From positions 682,001 to 746,000 of the forward strand of contig NZ_QEWR01000002.1 in NCBI RefSeq assembly GCF_003121925.1: 64,000 nucleotides of DNA. The letters are read 5' to 3'. This document shows, one piece after another, positions 61,675 through 64,000 of the stretch. The number at the start of each line of letters is the position of its first letter. The stretch's first letter is position 1. This DNA comes from Ignatzschineria indica. Its GTDB lineage: Bacteria; Pseudomonadota; Gammaproteobacteria; Cardiobacteriales; Wohlfahrtiimonadaceae. The notes below the pieces were generated by a model. The model searched no databases. It worked only from the letters and a program-made list of their open reading frames with translations, and was not told where the DNA came from. Position numbers and translations under genes: made by a program.

Positions 61675-63009
61675 TCAGAAATAGCTATAAGGCTTATTTT
61701 TATTAATAATAAAAGAACTAAAAACCTCACATGATTTTTTATGTTCAACAAAATTTATTCTTAAAAGATTAGATGCGCTTAAATAAAATTCTCTAATTTT
61801 TATAGAAAGATTCAATTTTTCATTTTCGTTATAACTTTCAATAATATAATTTGTACGTTCAATTTTATCACTAAAATTAACATGCAAACCAACTATCTCA
61901 TTTATAAAAAATTTAATTCCCCTTTCGATAAAAAACAATCTACCAGACTGTATATGCAAAATAGCTTTCTCATCTGTGTCATTTATTTTTTTAACTAATC
62001 CTAAGGTGTTTTCTTTCTTATCAAAGACAAGTATTGTATTAAATTTACTATAAATATTGCTATAAAAACAAAAATTAATAGAATTATTATTAACAACACC
62101 CATAAAATGCTCACTTTTATTAAAACTATTAATATTATAAGCACCTTCTTTAAGAATCGACCTTATTTCTAAAGATAAAAATTCATCCTTGTTTTTAAAT
62201 TTATAGCTGGATGTTTGTGTTGGAGATAAATGTTTGGCACAAAAAAACTTCAACAATTTGGCTAGTTGGTATGATCCTTCTGCATTCAAGTGTACATCAT
62301 CATAAAAATTAGCTTCTTTTTGAAGAAATCTATTCATATCTGTATAAACAATATTATTTCCCCTACATACCTTTTCAGTTATATTATCGATAACTTTATA
62401 ATTACTTTTTTCTTTTAATCTTATTGTATTAAAAACAAACAAATCCACAGAAAAAATCCTACACATATTAACTAATGATAATAAAACATTTTCATAACTA
62501 GTCGTTTTATTATTTTTAGAAAAAATCGTATCATTTTCAATACCAATTATATTTGAATTTAACTTATCAATGTTCCAATATGTATTATGTAAATTTAAAA
62601 TTGATGAATCATTACTTGGTATGAATAAAAATATAACTGGATTTTTTTTGTTTACTATTTTGTTAAGTATAATATTTGTTATGTGTAGTAAGGACGCTCC
62701 CGAAGTACCTGCATTCTTAATATTGTAGTCCAGTTTTAAATCTATCAAAAAATCTTCAAGATATTTTAATATTCTTTTATCTGCATCCACAAATAAATTT
62801 TCTATACTCGATCCTCCTATAAGTATCAAATCTCGATCATAAGCATTATTAATTTTATTAAAAATAAAACCATCTTCATCTGTATGAAAATAATAATATT
62901 TATTTTTATCTAATTTGGGTCGTGTCAAATAATAAGAATCTGGAGGAACCCTGATAAACTTAGTTAAAGGCAAAAACTCTTTTAATCTAATAAATCTTTT
63001 TGAGACCAT
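61675..63009 (-). CDS. SGNH/GDSL-like hydrolase in the capsule locus
   Basis: 444 residues. Residues 1-250 show the SGNH plan: LILIGGSSIENLF with the nucleophile serine, AGTSGASLLH with the glycine, FLFIPSNDSS with the asparagine, and DDVHLNAEGSYQLAKLL with the Asp-His pair. The last ~190 residues form a beta-rich domain of unknown type. No signal peptide. Such enzymes add or remove acetyl groups on surface polysaccharides. Very AT-rich codons, typical of variable capsule genes. No clear ribosome site at the ATG. Confidence 0.7.
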   Translation of the reverse strand: MVSKRFIRLKEFLPLTKFIRVPPDSYYLTRPKLDKNKYYYFHTDEDGFIFNKINNAYDRDLILIGGSSIENLFVDADKRILKYLEDFLIDLKLDYNIKNAGTSGASLLHITNIILNKIVNKKNPVIFLFIPSNDSSILNLHNTYWNIDKLNSNIIGIENDTIFSKNNKTTSYENVLLSLVNMCRIFSVDLFVFNTIRLKEKSNYKVIDNITEKVCRGNNIVYTDMNRFLQKEANFYDDVHLNAEGSYQLAKLLKFFCAKHLSPTQTSSYKFKNKDEFLSLEIRSILKEGAYNINSFNKSEHFMGVVNNNSINFCFYSNIYSKFNTILVFDKKENTLGLVKKINDTDEKAILHIQSGRLFFIERGIKFFINEIVGLHVNFSDKIERTNYIIESYNENEKLNLSIKIREFYLSASNLLRINFVEHKKSCEVFSSFIINKNKPYSYF

Positions 63010-63095
63010 ATACTTATACCATTTTTAATATCGATAAAAACTTCAATAGCTTTCACTTAAAATATTAAGTTACTATCATTCTATTAGGTTCAAGC

Positions 63096-63786
63096 TCAAA
63101 ATATTGAACTACTCTTTCTATGTTTTTTATATAAAGCATTAACTGTATGATCTTTCCAATCCTCTTTTCTAATCATTAATAGACAATGCTTATTAATTAA
63201 TGTTAATACCAGAGTATCACTAGCACTCTTATCAGCCGAATAATTTCCGTATTTTAAATATATAAATGGAACATAGTCTGATCGGATTGCTAACATATCT
63301 AAGTCACACCATTGTGTACCTATATTTCTAATCTGTCGTTCCCAATTTCTATAAAAACACATTTCAGTTGCTTTATATGTCACTTGTGGATTTCCCACTA
63401 TTGCTCCTTTTGCCTTCATATAAAATGCAAAATATATAGCGGCATATCCTCCCATGCTAATACCTAGCATATAAGTTTCTTGCGAAGTTAATGAACACTA
63501 AACTTGATGATACTCTATAACTTTTCTAACACTATCTTTCATTGGCTTATCATCTGTTCCTAAAAAATAATGAAAAGAATCATCTTTTATAAACAAATAA
63601 CTAGTATCCTCCCACTTTTTTCCTCATTATTCCAAAACTACGAATATCTATCATAACGATCTTTTCCCATTGAGCTAAAAAAACTAACAATCTTTTAGGT
63701 TTCTCTGCAGGAAAATAAACACCTTCTATATCAAGCATCGCTACTTTTTATTTATCTCTTATATAATCTCTATCCCATTTCACCAT
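63096..63786 (-). pseudogene. Broken alpha/beta hydrolase gene
   Basis: Read from the ATG at 63786 (AGGAG upstream). It has a stop after 12 codons (MVKWDRDYIRDK), resumes as MLDIEGVYFPAEKPKRLLVF, shifts frame in a poly-A run near 63615-63621 (the other frame reads KKWEDTSYLF), meets another stop near 63499, then continues as TYMLGISMGGYAAIYF with the GxSxGG nucleophile elbow and ends near 63096. Three lesions make it a pseudogene, unless they are sequencing errors. Probably once a capsule-modifying esterase. Confidence 0.7.
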
Positions 63787-63793
63787 GTTTCTC

Positions 63794-64000
63794 CTAATTA
63801 AAAATATCTTCAAAATTACAAAAAGGTATGTAATTTCTAGCAAGAGAGTTTTTATTACATTGGTACAACTTAATTCCCCTACTTTGCAAAAATAAATAAG
63901 CTTGATGGATGTTCCATATTTGAATACTTGCTTGGGCATCATCTATCTGCATTTTTTTCTCAACATAAAAACGAGCTTGCTTGTGACTATAAGTGAGATC
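63794..64000 (-). CDS. Partial gene at the right edge (C-terminal 68 residues)
   Basis: Open frame running in from beyond the window and ending at TAG (63794-63796). It reads DLTYSHKQARFYVEKKMQ, then DAQASIQIWNIHQAYLFLQS and ends CNFEDIFN. No family recognised. AGGAG for the next (broken) gene overlaps its stop, so both belonged to one capsule operon. Confidence 0.6.
   Translation of the reverse strand, partial: DLTYSHKQARFYVEKKMQIDDAQASIQIWNIHQAYLFLQSRGIKLYQCNKNSLARNYIPFCNFEDIFN

Noticed and set aside
61437-61706. 89-codon frame in the capsule gap
   Set aside because: AT-driven Ile/Lys/Asn content, overlaps the end of the SGNH gene, no ribosome site.
1-64000. tRNA, rRNA genes and CRISPR arrays
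   Set aside because: No cloverleaf, rRNA core or regularly spaced repeats were seen. The repeats present are short tandem units or the kpsC scars.

Overview
The window is 64 kb of AT-rich chromosome (roughly 40% GC by eye) from a gammaproteobacterium. EpmC, class Ia nrdAB, a fungal-type thiamine pyrophosphokinase, GlaH, an Acinetobacter-like galU-ugd-pgi-galE capsule block and a KpsC-type capsule protein together fit the Cardiobacteriales (Ignatzschineria/Wohlfahrtiimonas). That placement is an inference from gene content; no rRNA or marker search was possible.

Layout. 0.4-19.7 kb is mostly housekeeping: a trimethylamine-monooxygenase-like FMO, bioB, nrdAB, a YfcE-type phosphodiesterase, epmC, a run of small-molecule exporters (two EamA proteins, a YkkC/YkkD-like SMR pair, a LysE/ArgO type), purB, a DUF423 protein, an ArsC-like protein, a GNAT-GT9 fusion with thiamine pyrophosphokinase, and ppa. 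20-25.5 kb is a chaperone-usher fimbrial operon (pilin, usher, chaperone, tip adhesin) interrupted by an IS5-like relic. 26-34 kb groups sulfur and redox genes: two YeeE/YedE proteins with a BigR-like repressor, msrB, a rhodanese, an NhaP antiporter, and a TsdA-like thiosulfate dehydrogenase with a triheme cytochrome c. 34.7-42.7 kb holds an M20 peptidase with a YfcC transporter, glaH, DUF3870, phosphomannomutase and a secreted phytase-like protein. 43.2-48.2 kb is galE-pgi-ugd-galU (minus strand). 58.8-64 kb is the capsule locus proper (kpsC, SGNH protein, a broken hydrolase, a partial gene at the right edge).

Between galU and kpsC lies an accessory island (48.4-58.7 kb). It contains scars of the kpsC 3' end at about 50.6, 55.5 and 56.8 kb, with a tiny trace at 55.27 kb. 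Between these scars sit defence-type modules: a DRT2-like reverse transcriptase with an upstream structured RNA, a truncated DarG macro domain, an AAA ATPase with a small ExK protein, a NYN nuclease behind its own promoter and hairpin RNA, and a three-gene toxin/Zn-antitoxin/SecB-like chaperone operon (MqsRAC-like) with a decayed second copy.

The most exciting observation is in the DRT2-like locus. The RNA upstream of the reverse transcriptase (minus strand, about 52440 to 52145) folds into seven hairpins. If the RT copies 52258-52410 and jumps through a shared ATGT, the cDNA repeat is 153 nt (51 codons). The repeat has no stop in one frame, the junction creates a TTGACA-N17-TATAAT promoter, and a GGAGG Shine-Dalgarno precedes an in-frame ATG at 52309. 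This is what a 'neo' gene made by rolling-circle reverse transcription should look like, so both the repeat and its protein can be predicted here from sequence alone.

Several leaders also look like structured regulatory RNAs (nrdAB, M20 peptidase, glaH). The capsule Ugd-like protein lacks the catalytic cysteine and the Rossmann glycines of its family.
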